Source: Shewanella denitrificans OS217
GTDB taxonomy: Bacteria; Pseudomonadota; Gammaproteobacteria; Enterobacterales; Shewanellaceae
Direction of reading: 5' to 3'
Length of the DNA stretch: 64,000 nucleotides
Assembly: GCF_000013765.1 (NCBI RefSeq)
Contig: NC_007954.1
Span: 1,302,001 to 1,366,000 of the forward strand
In this document: positions 7,903 to 16,944 of the stretch, piece after piece
Layout of the letters: each line of letters starts with the position of its first letter
How positions within the stretch are numbered: the stretch's first letter is position 1
Notes under the pieces: model-generated
Told to the model about the DNA's origin: nothing
Databases searched by the model: none
The model's input: the letters and a program-made list of their open reading frames with translations, nothing else
Program-made: the position numbers and the translations under genes

Positions 7903-8214
7903 ATGACCAGAAAAAGCGCAGTCCATATCAGCCCTCTTCAAAAATTAGAATATGCCAAGCTGATGGTCGAACAGGGTTACACCAACAAGCAAATTGAAGA
8001 TATGTCAGGTGCCGGTAAATCTGCGGTGTCTAGATGGAAAGTGCAGTATCAAGCTGAATTAGCCGGTGAAACCCCAGAAAATGCCAAAGCATTAACTGAA
8101 GACCAACGAAGAATACAGCTTCTAGAAGCCCAACTAAAACAAGCCATGAGGGATAATGATATCTTAAAAAAGGCTGCAGCTTTCTTCATTCGAGACAATC
8201 AAAACTTAAAATGA
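7903..8214 (+). CDS. IS3-family OrfA (transposase DNA-binding subunit)
   Basis: 103 residues with an N-terminal helix-turn-helix (about 15-55: YTNKQIEDMSGAGKSAVSRWK) that recognises the IS ends and a C-terminal leucine-zipper-like coiled coil (about 68-98: RRIQLLEAQLKQAMRDNDILKKA). It ends AAACTTAAAATGA, where a run of A precedes the OrfB ATG, so either -1 frameshifting to the OrfAB fusion or start-stop coupling is possible. Confidence 0.92.
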   Translation: MTRKSAVHISPLQKLEYAKLMVEQGYTNKQIEDMSGAGKSAVSRWKVQYQAELAGETPENAKALTEDQRRIQLLEAQLKQAMRDNDILKKAAAFFIRDNQNLK

Positions 8215-9062
8215 TGCGCGAAGTAAAGAAAGCAAACCCCGAGTTTAAAGTGAATGAGTTATGTCGCGCCTTCGAAATAAGTTGCAGTAGTTTCTATTAC
8301 AAACCAATACCGTTAAGTATTAATAAACAGTCAGTTATGCAGTTGGTTGAGGAAGTTTTCACTGATTCTTACTCTACTTATGGCAAACGAAGAATACAGG
8401 CTGAACTACTTGATTTAGATTGTAGAGTAGGTGTTTACGCTATTTCTACGGTCATGAAAAACTTGGGGCTAAGGGCGATTAGGCCAAAGAAAAAGCATTA
8501 CTATCCTAACCAAGGTGAGGAGCAAGTTTACGCCCCTAATTTGCTTAGACGACAGTTTAATCCTACGACTTATAATACTCACTGGGTTGGTGATATTACC
8601 TATATAAAATCACATCAAGGCTGGAGTTATTTAGCCTGTGTGCTTGATTTAGGAACCAAAGAGATCGTTGGGTATGCTTTATCAAGTCAACCCAATGCAG
8701 CATTAGCGACAGCGGCCTTAAATAACGCGATACAACGTAAGAGGCCCAATACACAGGCATTGATGTTTCACTCCGACCAGGGCTGTCAGTACTCAGCCAA
8801 AGTGTTTAGAGAGCGGCTAAAACACTTAGGTATCGAGCAAAGCATGAGTCGTAGAGGCAATTGCTGGGATAATGCGGTGATGGAACGATTTTTTAGGAGT
8901 TTAAAGACTGAAAGATTAAACCATTTAGCATTTATAAATCACAGCGCAGTAGTGAGCGTGGTTGAGCAATATATTCAGTTCTACAATTACAAACGCAGAC
9001 ATTCGGCAATAGATTATAAGACGCCACATCAAAAATATAATGAGTTAAAAAAAGCGGCTTAA
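8211..9062 (+). CDS. IS3-family OrfB (DDE transposase)
   Basis: 283 residues. HTH_21-type N-terminus (1-60), then an integrase rve domain with the DDE triad: D in WVGDITYI, D in FHSDQGCQYSA 60-odd residues on, and E in the NCWDNAVMERFFRSLKTE motif. It ends in the usual RRHSAIDYKTP. The ATG overlaps the orfA stop by four bases (ATGA) in the -1 frame. Complete and normal length. Confidence 0.95.
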   Translation: MMREVKKANPEFKVNELCRAFEISCSSFYYKPIPLSINKQSVMQLVEEVFTDSYSTYGKRRIQAELLDLDCRVGVYAISTVMKNLGLRAIRPKKKHYYPNQGEEQVYAPNLLRRQFNPTTYNTHWVGDITYIKSHQGWSYLACVLDLGTKEIVGYALSSQPNAALATAALNNAIQRKRPNTQALMFHSDQGCQYSAKVFRERLKHLGIEQSMSRRGNCWDNAVMERFFRSLKTERLNHLAFINHSAVVSVVEQYIQFYNYKRRHSAIDYKTPHQKYNELKKAA

Positions 9063-9091
9063 AATCTCTCCAGAAAAACTTGACCATTACA

Positions 9092-9360
9092 AGGGAGGGT
9101 TTGCTGTTGAACTTTCCCTCTTGGTCGGGTGTGGGTTGAAGACCCACGAGGTTAATCCAAACGAAGTTTGGACGTCTTAAATACTTGCTAAAATTAACCC
9201 CCAAAACACGCTTTTGTCCAAAAACGTGTTAAATCTGATCGCGGTGGATGCTTATCGATCGCTAAAGTCAGGTTGGTAATCTTTTAAGGCTAAAGGGCAC
9301 ACAAAAACCGAAAAGGTGAACCCTAATATTTACCTTCATTAAGCCATTTATAAACCCCTG
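9092..9360. repeat. hairpin-rich gene-free stretch, right half of the element split by the IS3
   Basis: Contains GTGGGT/ACCCAC (9131-9147) and TCCAAAC/GTTTGGA (9156-9172) hairpins. TCCCTCTTGG near 9115-9124 pairs perfectly with CCAAGAGGGA once the IS3 and one AGG copy are removed. The 15-base repeat of 7333 recurs at 9215-9229. No gene is seen. Confidence 0.5.
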
Positions 9361-9364
9361 CCAT

Positions 9365-9395
9365 AAAAAAGGGCATCGAATTCGATGCCTTTTTT
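9365..9395. terminator. rho-independent terminator, bidirectional form, after ettA
   Basis: The perfect stem GGCATCGAATTCGATGCC has A-rich left and T-rich right flanks, so it can act in both directions. It lies 60 bases beyond the ettA stop. Confidence 0.85.
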
Positions 9396-9454
9396 GTTTG
9401 TCTTTGTCCTTTACCGAGATAAGTTTCACTATTTATAGCGAAGCAGGAGAAGCT

Positions 9455-11122
9455 TTACTTCACCATACGCTTGTATTTCAAGCGGTGGGGTTCGACGATA
9501 TCGGCGCCGTAGGTGGCTTTGAGCCAAGTGGAGTATTCGGTGAAGTTACCTTCGTAGAAGTTCACCTTGCCTTCGTCGCGATAATCTAAGATGTGGGTAG
9601 CGATACGGTCGAGGAACCAACGATCGTGTGAAATCACCATGGCGCAACCTGGGAATTCCAATAAGGCTTCTTCCAGTGCGCGCAAGGTTTCAACGTCTAA
9701 GTCGTTGGTGGGTTCATCGAGTAATAGTACGTTACCGCCCGCTTGTAATAGCTTGGCTAAGTGGACGCGGTTACGCTCACCGCCGGATAAAGTGCCGATG
9801 ATTTTCTGCTGATCGCCGCCACGGAAGTTAAACCGGCCCACGTAAGCACGGCTTGGGATTTCCATATTGTTGATGCGCATTATGTCTTGGCCGCCAGAGA
9901 TTTCCTGCCAAACCGTGTTCTTGTCATTCATTGAGTCGCGGAACTGCTCAACCGAGGCTAATTGCACTGACTCGCCCACAGAAATGCTGCCGCTGTCTGG
10001 TTGCTCATCGCCAGAAATCATTCTGAACAGGGTCGATTTACCCGCGCCGTTAGCACCGATAATGCCGACAATGGCGCCCTTAGGCACAGAGAATGACAAG
10101 TCATCAATCAAGACGCGATCGCCGTAAGATTTGGTCAGATTAGTGACTTCGATCACTTTATCGCCTAAGCGTGGTCCTGGCGGAATGAAGAGCTCGTTGG
10201 TTTCATTGCGTTTTTGGTAATCATTGGTGTTCAATTCTTCAAAGCGCGCCATACGGGCCTTGCCTTTAGACTGACGACCTTTTGCGCCTTGACGCACCCA
10301 TTCCAATTCCTTGGCTATGGTCTTCTGACGGGCGCTTTCAGTGGATGACTCCTGCTTTAGGCGGTTATCTTTTTGTTCAAGCCAAGATGAGTAGTTACCT
10401 TCCCATGGAATACCTTCGCCGCGGTCAAGTTCTAAAATCCAGCCTGCTGCGTTATCGAGGAAGTATCTATCGTGGGTAATGGCCACCACAGTGCCTGAGT
10501 ATTCTTGCAAGAAATGTTCAAGCCAAGCCACAGATTCAGCGTCCAAGTGGTTGGTCGGTTCATCGAGCAATAGCATTTCAGGCTTTTCTAGCAGTAGACG
10601 ACATAAGGCCACCCGGCGACGTTCACCCCCAGACAGCACGCCGATTTTGGCATCCCACTCAGGCAAACGTAGCGCATCGGCGGCTCTGTCTAAGATATGA
10701 TCTAAGTTATGAGCATCTTGAGCTTGGATAATGGCTTCAAGCTCACCTTGTTCTTTGGCAAGGGCATCAAAGTCTGCATCGGGTTCGGCGTAAAGTGCAT
10801 AGACTTCATCAAGACGCTTAAGGGCATTTTTGGCCACGCCTACCGCTTCTTCTATGGCTTCGCGCACCGTTTGCTCTTCATTAAGCTTAGGCTCTTGAGG
10901 CAAATAACCTATCTTAAGGCCTGGCATAGGGCGAGCTTCACCTTCGATTTCAGTGTCAAGGCCTGCCATGATGCGCAGTAGGGTTGATTTACCAGAGCCG
11001 TTAAGACCTAACACACCAATCTTGGCGCCGGGGAAGAAACTTAAGGAGATGTCTTTAAGAATTTGCTTCTTGGGTGGGACAATTTTGCCCACTCTAAGCA
11101 TGCTGTATACAAATTGAGCCAT
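9455..11122 (-). CDS. ettA: energy-dependent translational throttle protein EttA (ABC-F ATPase)
   Basis: 555 residues, the usual EttA length. EttA binds the ribosomal E site and links ATP level to the first elongation step. Two ABC domains are visible: Walker A GLNGSGKS (residues about 40-47) and GANGAGKS (near 355), signatures LSGGERRR and LSGGERNR, and Walker B LLLLDEPTNHLD and LLLDEPTNDLD. The ABC-F linker (P-site tRNA interaction motif) lies between them, including the Arg/Lys-rich WVRQGAKGRQSKGKARMARFEEL. The start ATG gives MAQFVYSM as in relatives. Transcribed alone, divergent from glyA. Confidence 0.96.
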   Translation of the reverse strand: MAQFVYSMLRVGKIVPPKKQILKDISLSFFPGAKIGVLGLNGSGKSTLLRIMAGLDTEIEGEARPMPGLKIGYLPQEPKLNEEQTVREAIEEAVGVAKNALKRLDEVYALYAEPDADFDALAKEQGELEAIIQAQDAHNLDHILDRAADALRLPEWDAKIGVLSGGERRRVALCRLLLEKPEMLLLDEPTNHLDAESVAWLEHFLQEYSGTVVAITHDRYFLDNAAGWILELDRGEGIPWEGNYSSWLEQKDNRLKQESSTESARQKTIAKELEWVRQGAKGRQSKGKARMARFEELNTNDYQKRNETNELFIPPGPRLGDKVIEVTNLTKSYGDRVLIDDLSFSVPKGAIVGIIGANGAGKSTLFRMISGDEQPDSGSISVGESVQLASVEQFRDSMNDKNTVWQEISGGQDIMRINNMEIPSRAYVGRFNFRGGDQQKIIGTLSGGERNRVHLAKLLQAGGNVLLLDEPTNDLDVETLRALEEALLEFPGCAMVISHDRWFLDRIATHILDYRDEGKVNFYEGNFTEYSTWLKATYGADIVEPHRLKYKRMVK

Positions 11123-11311
11123 GTTATGGATTCTTCAGTGACTAATGATGGCGATAATTCTACTGTATTCTGTTGCTAACTCAAATTGAGTTTTCGCTTT
11201 TAGGGCATGCTAATACAAGGAATTTCATGGTCTAAATACTGGGATTGTTGCGCTTGGCAGAGTAGAATACCGCGCAACCCTACAAATAGAAACTTGCAGT
11301 TGGAGTAACCA
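11123..11311. promoter_or_regulatory. divergent intergenic region, ettA and glyA
   Basis: 189 bases between two divergent start codons, so both promoters must lie here or overlap it. TTGGAGTAACC just before the glyA ATG is its Shine-Dalgarno. No operator was recognised with confidence. Confidence 0.4.
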
Positions 11312-12565
11312 ATGCTAAACAAAGCTATGAATATCGCGGATTATGATCCACAACTATTTAAAGCCATTGAAGACGAAACCCGTCGTCAAGAAGAGCACAT
11401 AGAGTTAATTGCATCAGAAAACTACACCAGTCCTCGCGTCATGGAAGCACAAGGTTCACAGCTTACCAATAAGTATGCAGAAGGTTACCCAGGCAAGCGT
11501 TATTACGGCGGTTGTGAATACGTCGATGTGGTTGAAACCTTGGCCATCGAACGTGCTAAAGAATTGTTTGGCGCGACTTATGCCAACGTTCAGCCTCATT
11601 CAGGATCGCAAGCCAACAGCGCTGTGTACATGGCGCTACTTAAGCCCGGTGATACTGTGCTTGGGATGAATTTGGCTCATGGTGGTCACTTAACGCACGG
11701 TTCACCAGTGAACTTTTCTGGCAAGCTGTATAACATCATTCCTTACGGCATCGATGAAGCGGGCAAGATAGATTACGTTGAGATGGAGCGTTTAGCCGTT
11801 GAGCATAAGCCTAAGATGATGATCGGTGGCTTCTCTGCCTTTTCTGGTATCGTTGATTGGGCAAAAATGCGTGAAATCGCAGACAAAATTGGCGCTTACT
11901 TATTTGTTGATATGGCCCACGTTGCAGGTTTAATTGCCGCAGGCGTGTATCCAAACCCTGTGCCCCATGCCCACGTGGTGACATCCACCACACATAAGAC
12001 CTTAGCAGGCCCTCGTGGCGGGTTAATCTTATCGGCAGCAGACGATGAAGACTTGTACAAGAAGCTAAATTCGGCCGTGTTCCCTGGCGGACAGGGCGGC
12101 CCATTGATGCATGTTATCGCGGGTAAAGCGGTGGCCTTTAAGGAAGCCTTAGAGCCTGAGTTTAAAACCTATCAGCAGCAAGTGGTGAAAAACGCTAAGG
12201 CTATGGTTGAAGTGTTTATCGAGCGCGGTTATAAAATCGTCTCAGGCGGCACAGATAACCACCTGATGCTGGTTGACTTAATTGGCCGTGATCTTACCGG
12301 TAAAGAAGCGGATGCCGCCTTAGGTAGCGCTAACATTACCGTGAATAAAAACTCGGTGCCAAACGATCCACGTTCACCTTTTGTGACATCTGGTGTGCGT
12401 ATCGGTACTCCGGCTATTACCCGTCGTGGTTTTAAAGAAGCCGAAGCCAAAGCCTTGACAACTTGGGTGTGTGACATTCTCGATGACGCTAATAATCCAG
12501 CGGTTATTGAGCGGGTCAAGGGTGAAGTGTTAGCCCTGTGTGCCAAGTATCCAGTATACGCTTAA
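11312..12565 (+). CDS. glyA: serine hydroxymethyltransferase
   Basis: 417 residues, cytosolic, PLP-dependent. It converts serine and tetrahydrofolate to glycine and 5,10-methylene-THF, the main one-carbon source. Visible marks: N-terminal MNIADYDPQLFKAIEDE, RQEEHIELIASENYTS, YAEGYPGKRYYGGCEYVD, and the PLP-lysine motif VTSTTHKTLAGPRGG near residue 229. Length is typical. It is followed by a terminator, so it is its own unit, upstream of nrdR. Confidence 0.98.
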   Translation: MLNKAMNIADYDPQLFKAIEDETRRQEEHIELIASENYTSPRVMEAQGSQLTNKYAEGYPGKRYYGGCEYVDVVETLAIERAKELFGATYANVQPHSGSQANSAVYMALLKPGDTVLGMNLAHGGHLTHGSPVNFSGKLYNIIPYGIDEAGKIDYVEMERLAVEHKPKMMIGGFSAFSGIVDWAKMREIADKIGAYLFVDMAHVAGLIAAGVYPNPVPHAHVVTSTTHKTLAGPRGGLILSAADDEDLYKKLNSAVFPGGQGGPLMHVIAGKAVAFKEALEPEFKTYQQQVVKNAKAMVEVFIERGYKIVSGGTDNHLMLVDLIGRDLTGKEADAALGSANITVNKNSVPNDPRSPFVTSGVRIGTPAITRRGFKEAEAKALTTWVCDILDDANNPAVIERVKGEVLALCAKYPVYA

Positions 12566-12623
12566 TCCTAAGGGCAATTTGATAGGTTTCAGTTAACCTT
12601 AACGCCCAAATAGGATAAACTTC

Positions 12624-12665
12624 AATGGCCTCAAGACTTAAGTCTTTGTGGCCATTTTGTTTTTT
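12624..12665 (+). terminator. rho-independent terminator of glyA
   Basis: Stem AATGGCC/GGCCATT with an inner AAGACTTAAGTCTT dyad, followed by TTTGTTTTTT. It ends 14 bases before the nrdR start. Confidence 0.85.
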
Positions 12666-12678
12666 GCTGGAGACACCA

Positions 12679-13128
12679 ATGCATTGCCCTTTTTGTAGTG
12701 CCACAGATACTAAAGTCATAGATTCAAGGCTGGTGGCAGATGGTCATCAAGTTCGCCGTCGCCGTGAGTGCACTCTGTGCCACGAACGTTTCACCACCTT
12801 CGAAGGCGCTGAGCTTGTGATGCCTAGGGTGATAAAACGTGATGATACTCGTCAACCCTTCGATGAAGATAAGCTCAGAGGCGGTATGCTGCGGGCAGTA
12901 GAGAAACGCCCTGTGTCCATGGACCAGCTGGAGCAAGCCTTAACAAAAATCAAATCAACCCTGAGGGCAACCGGTGAGCGTGAAATTAACTCAGAGATGA
13001 TAGGCAATTTGATGATGGAACAACTCATGCACTTAGATAAAGTGGCCTATATCCGTTTTGCCTCTGTCTACCGTGCCTTTGAAGATGTTTCACAGTTCGG
13101 TGAAGCCATCGCCAAGTTAGAGAAGTAG
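12679..13128 (+). CDS. nrdR: transcriptional repressor NrdR
   Basis: 149 residues. Zinc-finger plus ATP-cone repressor that controls ribonucleotide reductase genes in response to dATP/ATP. The zinc ribbon has CPFC (3-6) and CTLC (31-34); the ATP cone follows from about residue 46 (PRVIKRDDTRQPFDEDKLRGGM) to 136. I use ATG 12679 (MHCPFC), not the longer open frame, because all family members begin with the Cys pair. First gene of the block leading into riboflavin synthesis, a conserved arrangement in gammaproteobacteria. Confidence 0.97.
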   Translation: MHCPFCSATDTKVIDSRLVADGHQVRRRRECTLCHERFTTFEGAELVMPRVIKRDDTRQPFDEDKLRGGMLRAVEKRPVSMDQLEQALTKIKSTLRATGEREINSEMIGNLMMEQLMHLDKVAYIRFASVYRAFEDVSQFGEAIAKLEK

Positions 13129-13260
13129 CCAGAATTTAAATCGTGATACTGATTTTAATCACACTGATTGTATTAACACTGGCTTGAAATCAACGATTTT
13201 GCCCATATAAAGGCTAGCAACACGCCAATGCTAACGCGAGCAAACCATTAGGTGCTAACC

Positions 13261-14397
13261 ATGCCAAGCTGGTCCAAATTTGACATAGAAATGATGAGCC
13301 GTGCCATCCAATTGGCAGAACGAGGCCGTTATACCACTCGCCCCAATCCTTGTGTGGGCTGCGTAATTGTCAAAGATGGCATCAAGTTAGCCGAGGGCTA
13401 CCATCAGAAAGCGGGCTTTGGTCACGCCGAAGTTAACGCCCTTGCTGCGCTGAAATCCGCCAATTTATCCGCCATAGGCGCCACCGCCTACGTAACCTTA
13501 GAGCCTTGCAGCCATTTCGGCCGCACCCCGCCTTGCGCCCAAACCTTAGTGGAAAGCGGTGTCGCCAAAGTGGTGGTCGCCATCACAGATGCTAATCCAC
13601 AGGTTGCCGGTAAAGGCATTGCTATGCTGCGAGAAGCTGGCATAGCGGTTGAAGTCGGTTTATTGCAAGCCCAGGCTCTTGAGTTAAATTTAGGCTTTAT
13701 GAAGCGCATGCGCACAGGTTTGCCTTGGGTGACAGTGAAACTTGCTGCAAGTCTTGACGGTAAAACTGCGCTCTCAAATGGGGTGTCTAAATGGATAACG
13801 GGCGATGCATCCCGTAACGATGTGCAAAAACTTCGCGCCAGAAGCTGCGCGTTAATCACAGGCATAGAAACCGTATTAGCCGATGACCCGAGCCTTAATG
13901 TGCGCTATCAAAGCCTTGGCAGTCTTAAAGATGAGCTTGATGTGACTGAGCTTCACCAGCCAGTAAGAATCGTACTCGACAGTAAAGCGAGGCTTACAGC
14001 AGACAAAAGGCTTTTTAGCATCACTAGCCCCATTATCTTGGTCAGCACTCAAGCCTACCCCGAGACAGTTATCTTTCCAGCCCATGTGCAATGCCTGCAG
14101 TTTGCGCCAGACAATGATGGCAGAGTGCCGTTGATAAGCCTATTTCACCACTTAGGCAAAAGCTATAATCAGGTATTAATTGAAGCCGGCGCCACCTTAG
14201 CGGGTAAGGTGCTCGAACTTGGGCTTGGGGATGAACTGTATCTATATCAAGCGATGAAAATCTTGGGTAGCCATGGGCGAAACCTAGTGCAGTTACCGGA
14301 TTATCAGGCCATGGATGATATTCCAAGCTTGCAGCTGAAAGACAGTCGCCAATTAGGCGAAGATAGACGCTATATTTTTAGACTTGGCAAAGAATAA
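13261..14397 (+). CDS. ribD: riboflavin deaminase/reductase RibD
   Basis: About 378 residues. Bifunctional: deaminates 2,5-diamino-6-ribosylamino-pyrimidinone phosphate, then reduces the ribosyl chain. The deaminase domain (1-145) shows HAEVNAL and EPCSHFGRTPPCAQ zinc-binding motifs. The reductase domain (150-378) shows VTVKLAASLDGKTA, ADDPSLNVR and a conserved IEAGATLAG. ATG 13261 is preferred over GTG 13252 because AGGTG lies 6 bases upstream. 130 bases after nrdR; first of the rib genes. Confidence 0.96.
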   Translation: MPSWSKFDIEMMSRAIQLAERGRYTTRPNPCVGCVIVKDGIKLAEGYHQKAGFGHAEVNALAALKSANLSAIGATAYVTLEPCSHFGRTPPCAQTLVESGVAKVVVAITDANPQVAGKGIAMLREAGIAVEVGLLQAQALELNLGFMKRMRTGLPWVTVKLAASLDGKTALSNGVSKWITGDASRNDVQKLRARSCALITGIETVLADDPSLNVRYQSLGSLKDELDVTELHQPVRIVLDSKARLTADKRLFSITSPIILVSTQAYPETVIFPAHVQCLQFAPDNDGRVPLISLFHHLGKSYNQVLIEAGATLAGKVLELGLGDELYLYQAMKILGSHGRNLVQLPDYQAMDDIPSLQLKDSRQLGEDRRYIFRLGKE

Positions 14398-14499
14398 CGC
14401 GTTTAGACTTGGCAGAGTGCCACGCGGTTCAACTTGCCAAGCGTCGCCGTGAAGATGGCGCCACATCAGATAACAGCATATAAGATAAGTGAGCCAAAC

Positions 14500-15153
14500 A
14501 TGTTTACCGGAATAATCGAAGCCCTAGGGACATTAACTAAGATTGAGCGCCACGGTCAGGATATTCGCCTCACTGTGGATAGCGGCAAGCTTGACTTAAG
14601 TGATGTTAAACTCGGTGATAGCATTGCCACTAATGGCGTGTGCCTAACTGTCGTTCAGAGCCTTAAACAGGGGTACATGGCCGACGTGTCTGCAGAAACT
14701 GTGGCATTGACAGGCTTTGCTCGCTATAAAGTGGGCCAGAAGGTTAATCTTGAAAAAGCCCTTACCGCCACCACACGTTTAGGCGGCCACATGGTCAGCG
14801 GTCATGTGGATGGCATGGCAGAGGTGATGCAGCGACAAGCTCGTGGCAAGGCCATCGAGTTTTGGTTAAAAGCGCCCAGTGAGCTTGCCCGCTATATTGC
14901 CCATAAAGGTTCAGTGACCATAGATGGCGTTAGTCTTACGGTTAATGAAGTCGATGGTGATAATTTCAGGCTCACTATCGTGCCGCACACTGCTGGCGAA
15001 ACCACACTATTAGATTTAAACACGGGTGACAGGGTAAACCTTGAAGTGGATCTTATCGCCCGCTACCTTGAGCGTTTGATGGGGGCGAAAGCACCTTCGG
15101 CCGAAGGCGGCGTGACCATGGAGCTACTGGCACGCTCAGGATTTATGAAATAG
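14500..15153 (+). CDS. ribE: riboflavin synthase, alpha subunit
   Basis: 217 residues. Dismutates two 6,7-dimethyl-8-ribityllumazines to riboflavin plus the pyrimidine precursor. Two lumazine-binding repeats are visible: residues 1-97 starting MFTGIIEALG, with NGVCLTV, and 98-195 with GHMVSGHVDG and DGVSLTVNEV. ATG 14500 matches the invariant MFTGI start; the open frame upstream is ignored. A known naming conflict calls this gene ribC or ribE. It lies between ribD and ribBX on the same strand. Confidence 0.96.
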   Translation: MFTGIIEALGTLTKIERHGQDIRLTVDSGKLDLSDVKLGDSIATNGVCLTVVQSLKQGYMADVSAETVALTGFARYKVGQKVNLEKALTATTRLGGHMVSGHVDGMAEVMQRQARGKAIEFWLKAPSELARYIAHKGSVTIDGVSLTVNEVDGDNFRLTIVPHTAGETTLLDLNTGDRVNLEVDLIARYLERLMGAKAPSAEGGVTMELLARSGFMK

Positions 15154-15228
15154 TGATTGGGTAACGAATAACAGCTTAAATTAATGCATAACTAATTTTA
15201 ACACTTCAACTTGATAGAAGGTCTCATA

Positions 15229-16332
15229 ATGGCGCTACATAGCATAGAAGAAATCATCGAAGACATACGTCAGGGCAAAATGGTTATTCTGATGGACGAT
15301 GAAGACAGGGAAAATGAGGGCGACCTTATTATGGCGGCCGATTTAGTGACCCCAGAGGCCATTAACTTCATGGCCACCTATGGCCGCGGCCTAATTTGCC
15401 AGACCATGACTAAGGCGCGCTGTCAGCAGTTGAATCTTCCTTTGATGGTGACCAACAATAACGCTCAATTCTCCACTAACTTCACTGTGTCTATCGAAGC
15501 CGCTACCGGTGTGACGACGGGGATCTCTGCCCACGATCGCGCTGTGACCGTAAAAGCTGCCGTGGCTAAAGATGCCAAAGCTTCTGATTTAGTTCAGCCT
15601 GGGCATATATTCCCATTAATGGCCCAAGATGGCGGCGTGCTCATTCGCGCTGGTCACACGGAAGCGGGTTGTGATTTGGCTCGCCTTGCTGGCCTTGAGC
15701 CATCAGGGGTTATCGTTGAAATTTTAAATGAAGATGGCACCATGGCGCGCTGTCCAGACCTTGAAATCTTCAGTGAAAAACACGGCATTAAGATGGGCAC
15801 GATTGCAGACCTTATCGAATACCGCAATACCAAAGAAACCAGTGTGGTGCGTGAAGCCGAATGTAAATTGCCGACACGTTTCGGTGAATTCAACATGGTG
15901 ACCTTCAGAGATACTATCGATAACCAGTTGCATTATGCTTTGGTGAAAGGCGATGTGAATCACAATCCATTAGTGAGAGTGCATCTGCAAAATACCTTCA
16001 ACGATTTACTGCATTCTGAGCGAGATCAAAAGCGCAGCTGGCCTTTAGAGACAGCTATGGAGCGCATCGCCACTGAAGGCGGGGTACTTGTGTTGCTGGG
16101 TAACCGTGAACATTCAAGCGAAATCCTCGCTAAAGTGAAAGCCTTTGAAGCCGAAGACAAAGGTGAAGCGCCCGTCTCTGCGAAATGGCAAGGGACATCG
16201 CGTCGTGTGGGGGTGGGATCGCAAATTTTGGCAAGCCTAGGGGTGAGTAAGATGCGCCTATTGAGCTCGCCTAAGCGTTATCACTCACTCTCAGGTTTTG
16301 GTTTAGAAGTGACTGATTATATTTCTGAATAA
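15229..16332 (+). CDS. ribBX: RibB variant with non-catalytic C-terminal domain (RibBX type)
   Basis: 367 residues. The N-terminal 3,4-dihydroxy-2-butanone-4-phosphate synthase domain (1-200) is intact: MDDEDRENEGDL, RGLICQTMT, TEAGCDLARLAG and HGIKMGTIADLI. The C-terminal domain aligns with GTP cyclohydrolase II in places (LVRVHLQNTFNDLL, GGVLVLL) but lacks the three zinc-binding Cys (GCDCG motif) and the GRGIGL loop. I therefore read it as the RibBX form described in Shewanella, in which GCH II activity comes from a separate ribA. AGAAGG supports ATG 15229. Confidence 0.88.
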   Translation: MALHSIEEIIEDIRQGKMVILMDDEDRENEGDLIMAADLVTPEAINFMATYGRGLICQTMTKARCQQLNLPLMVTNNNAQFSTNFTVSIEAATGVTTGISAHDRAVTVKAAVAKDAKASDLVQPGHIFPLMAQDGGVLIRAGHTEAGCDLARLAGLEPSGVIVEILNEDGTMARCPDLEIFSEKHGIKMGTIADLIEYRNTKETSVVREAECKLPTRFGEFNMVTFRDTIDNQLHYALVKGDVNHNPLVRVHLQNTFNDLLHSERDQKRSWPLETAMERIATEGGVLVLLGNREHSSEILAKVKAFEAEDKGEAPVSAKWQGTSRRVGVGSQILASLGVSKMRLLSSPKRYHSLSGFGLEVTDYISE

Positions 16333-16453
16333 TTTACTCTAGGCAAAATTTAACAATTCTCATTAATTGCATAGCGCTCAGGGCGTTTTGCTGTGATATC
16401 ATAGCGCCTCTTTTCGCCCCGAGCGGGGTGCTTTAGCTAAATTAGGTAAGATA

Positions 16454-16933
16454 ATGAACGTAGTTCAAGGCAATATCGAAGCGAAAAATGCCAAAGTGGC
16501 CATCGTTGTGTCGCGTTTCAACAGTTTTTTAGTTGAAAGCTTACTAGACGGGGCGATTGATACCCTAAAGCGTTTTGGTCAAGTCGCTGATGAAAATATC
16601 ACAGTGGTACGAGTACCAGGCGCAGTCGAATTACCCCTTGCGGCTCGTCGCGTTGCGGCTAGCGGTAAGTTTGACGGCATTATTGCACTGGGTGCAGTGA
16701 TCCGTGGTGGTACTCCTCATTTTGATTTTGTTGCCGGTGAATGTAACAAAGGCCTAGCTCAAGTTGCACTTGAGTTCGACTTGCCTGTGTCATTTGGCGT
16801 GTTAACTACAGATACCATAGAGCAAGCTATCGAGCGCTCAGGTACTAAAGCGGGTAACAAGGGCGGCGAAGCGGCTCTGGGTTTACTCGAAATGGTTAAC
16901 GTGCTGCAACAATTAGAACAACAGCTGTCATAG
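16454..16933 (+). CDS. ribH: 6,7-dimethyl-8-ribityllumazine synthase
   Basis: 159 residues. Condenses the ribityl pyrimidine with dihydroxybutanone phosphate, usually as a 60-mer capsid. Marks: VSRFNSFLVESLLDGA, VRVPGAVELPLAARR and IALGAVIRGGTPHFDFVAGE with the catalytic His, then GVLTTDTIEQAIERSGTKAGNKGGEAA. Normal length and intact. The 121 bases upstream hold a CGCCCCGAGCGGGGTG hairpin but nothing I can recognise as an FMN riboswitch. nusB follows after 11 bases. Confidence 0.97.
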   Translation: MNVVQGNIEAKNAKVAIVVSRFNSFLVESLLDGAIDTLKRFGQVADENITVVRVPGAVELPLAARRVAASGKFDGIIALGAVIRGGTPHFDFVAGECNKGLAQVALEFDLPVSFGVLTTDTIEQAIERSGTKAGNKGGEAALGLLEMVNVLQQLEQQLS

Positions 16934-16944
16934 TAGGAAAAGTA

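Larger units (their letters stand above)
7836..9091 (+). mobile_element. IS3-family insertion sequence, complete
   Basis: 1256 bases. The left end TGTAATGGTCTAATGAAACT and the right end read inward, TGTAATGGTCAAGTTTTTCT, are imperfect inverted repeats that continue into GGAGNGATTTT. A 3-base target duplication AGG flanks it (7833-7835 and 9092-9094). Two overlapping frames, orfA and orfB, are in the -1 relation typical of IS3. All parts are intact, so it may be active. Confidence 0.93.

Noticed and set aside
16333..16453. FMN riboswitch before ribH
   Set aside because: Only a simple CGCCCCGAGCGGGGTG hairpin is seen; the conserved RFN element segments are not recognisable here or before ribD.
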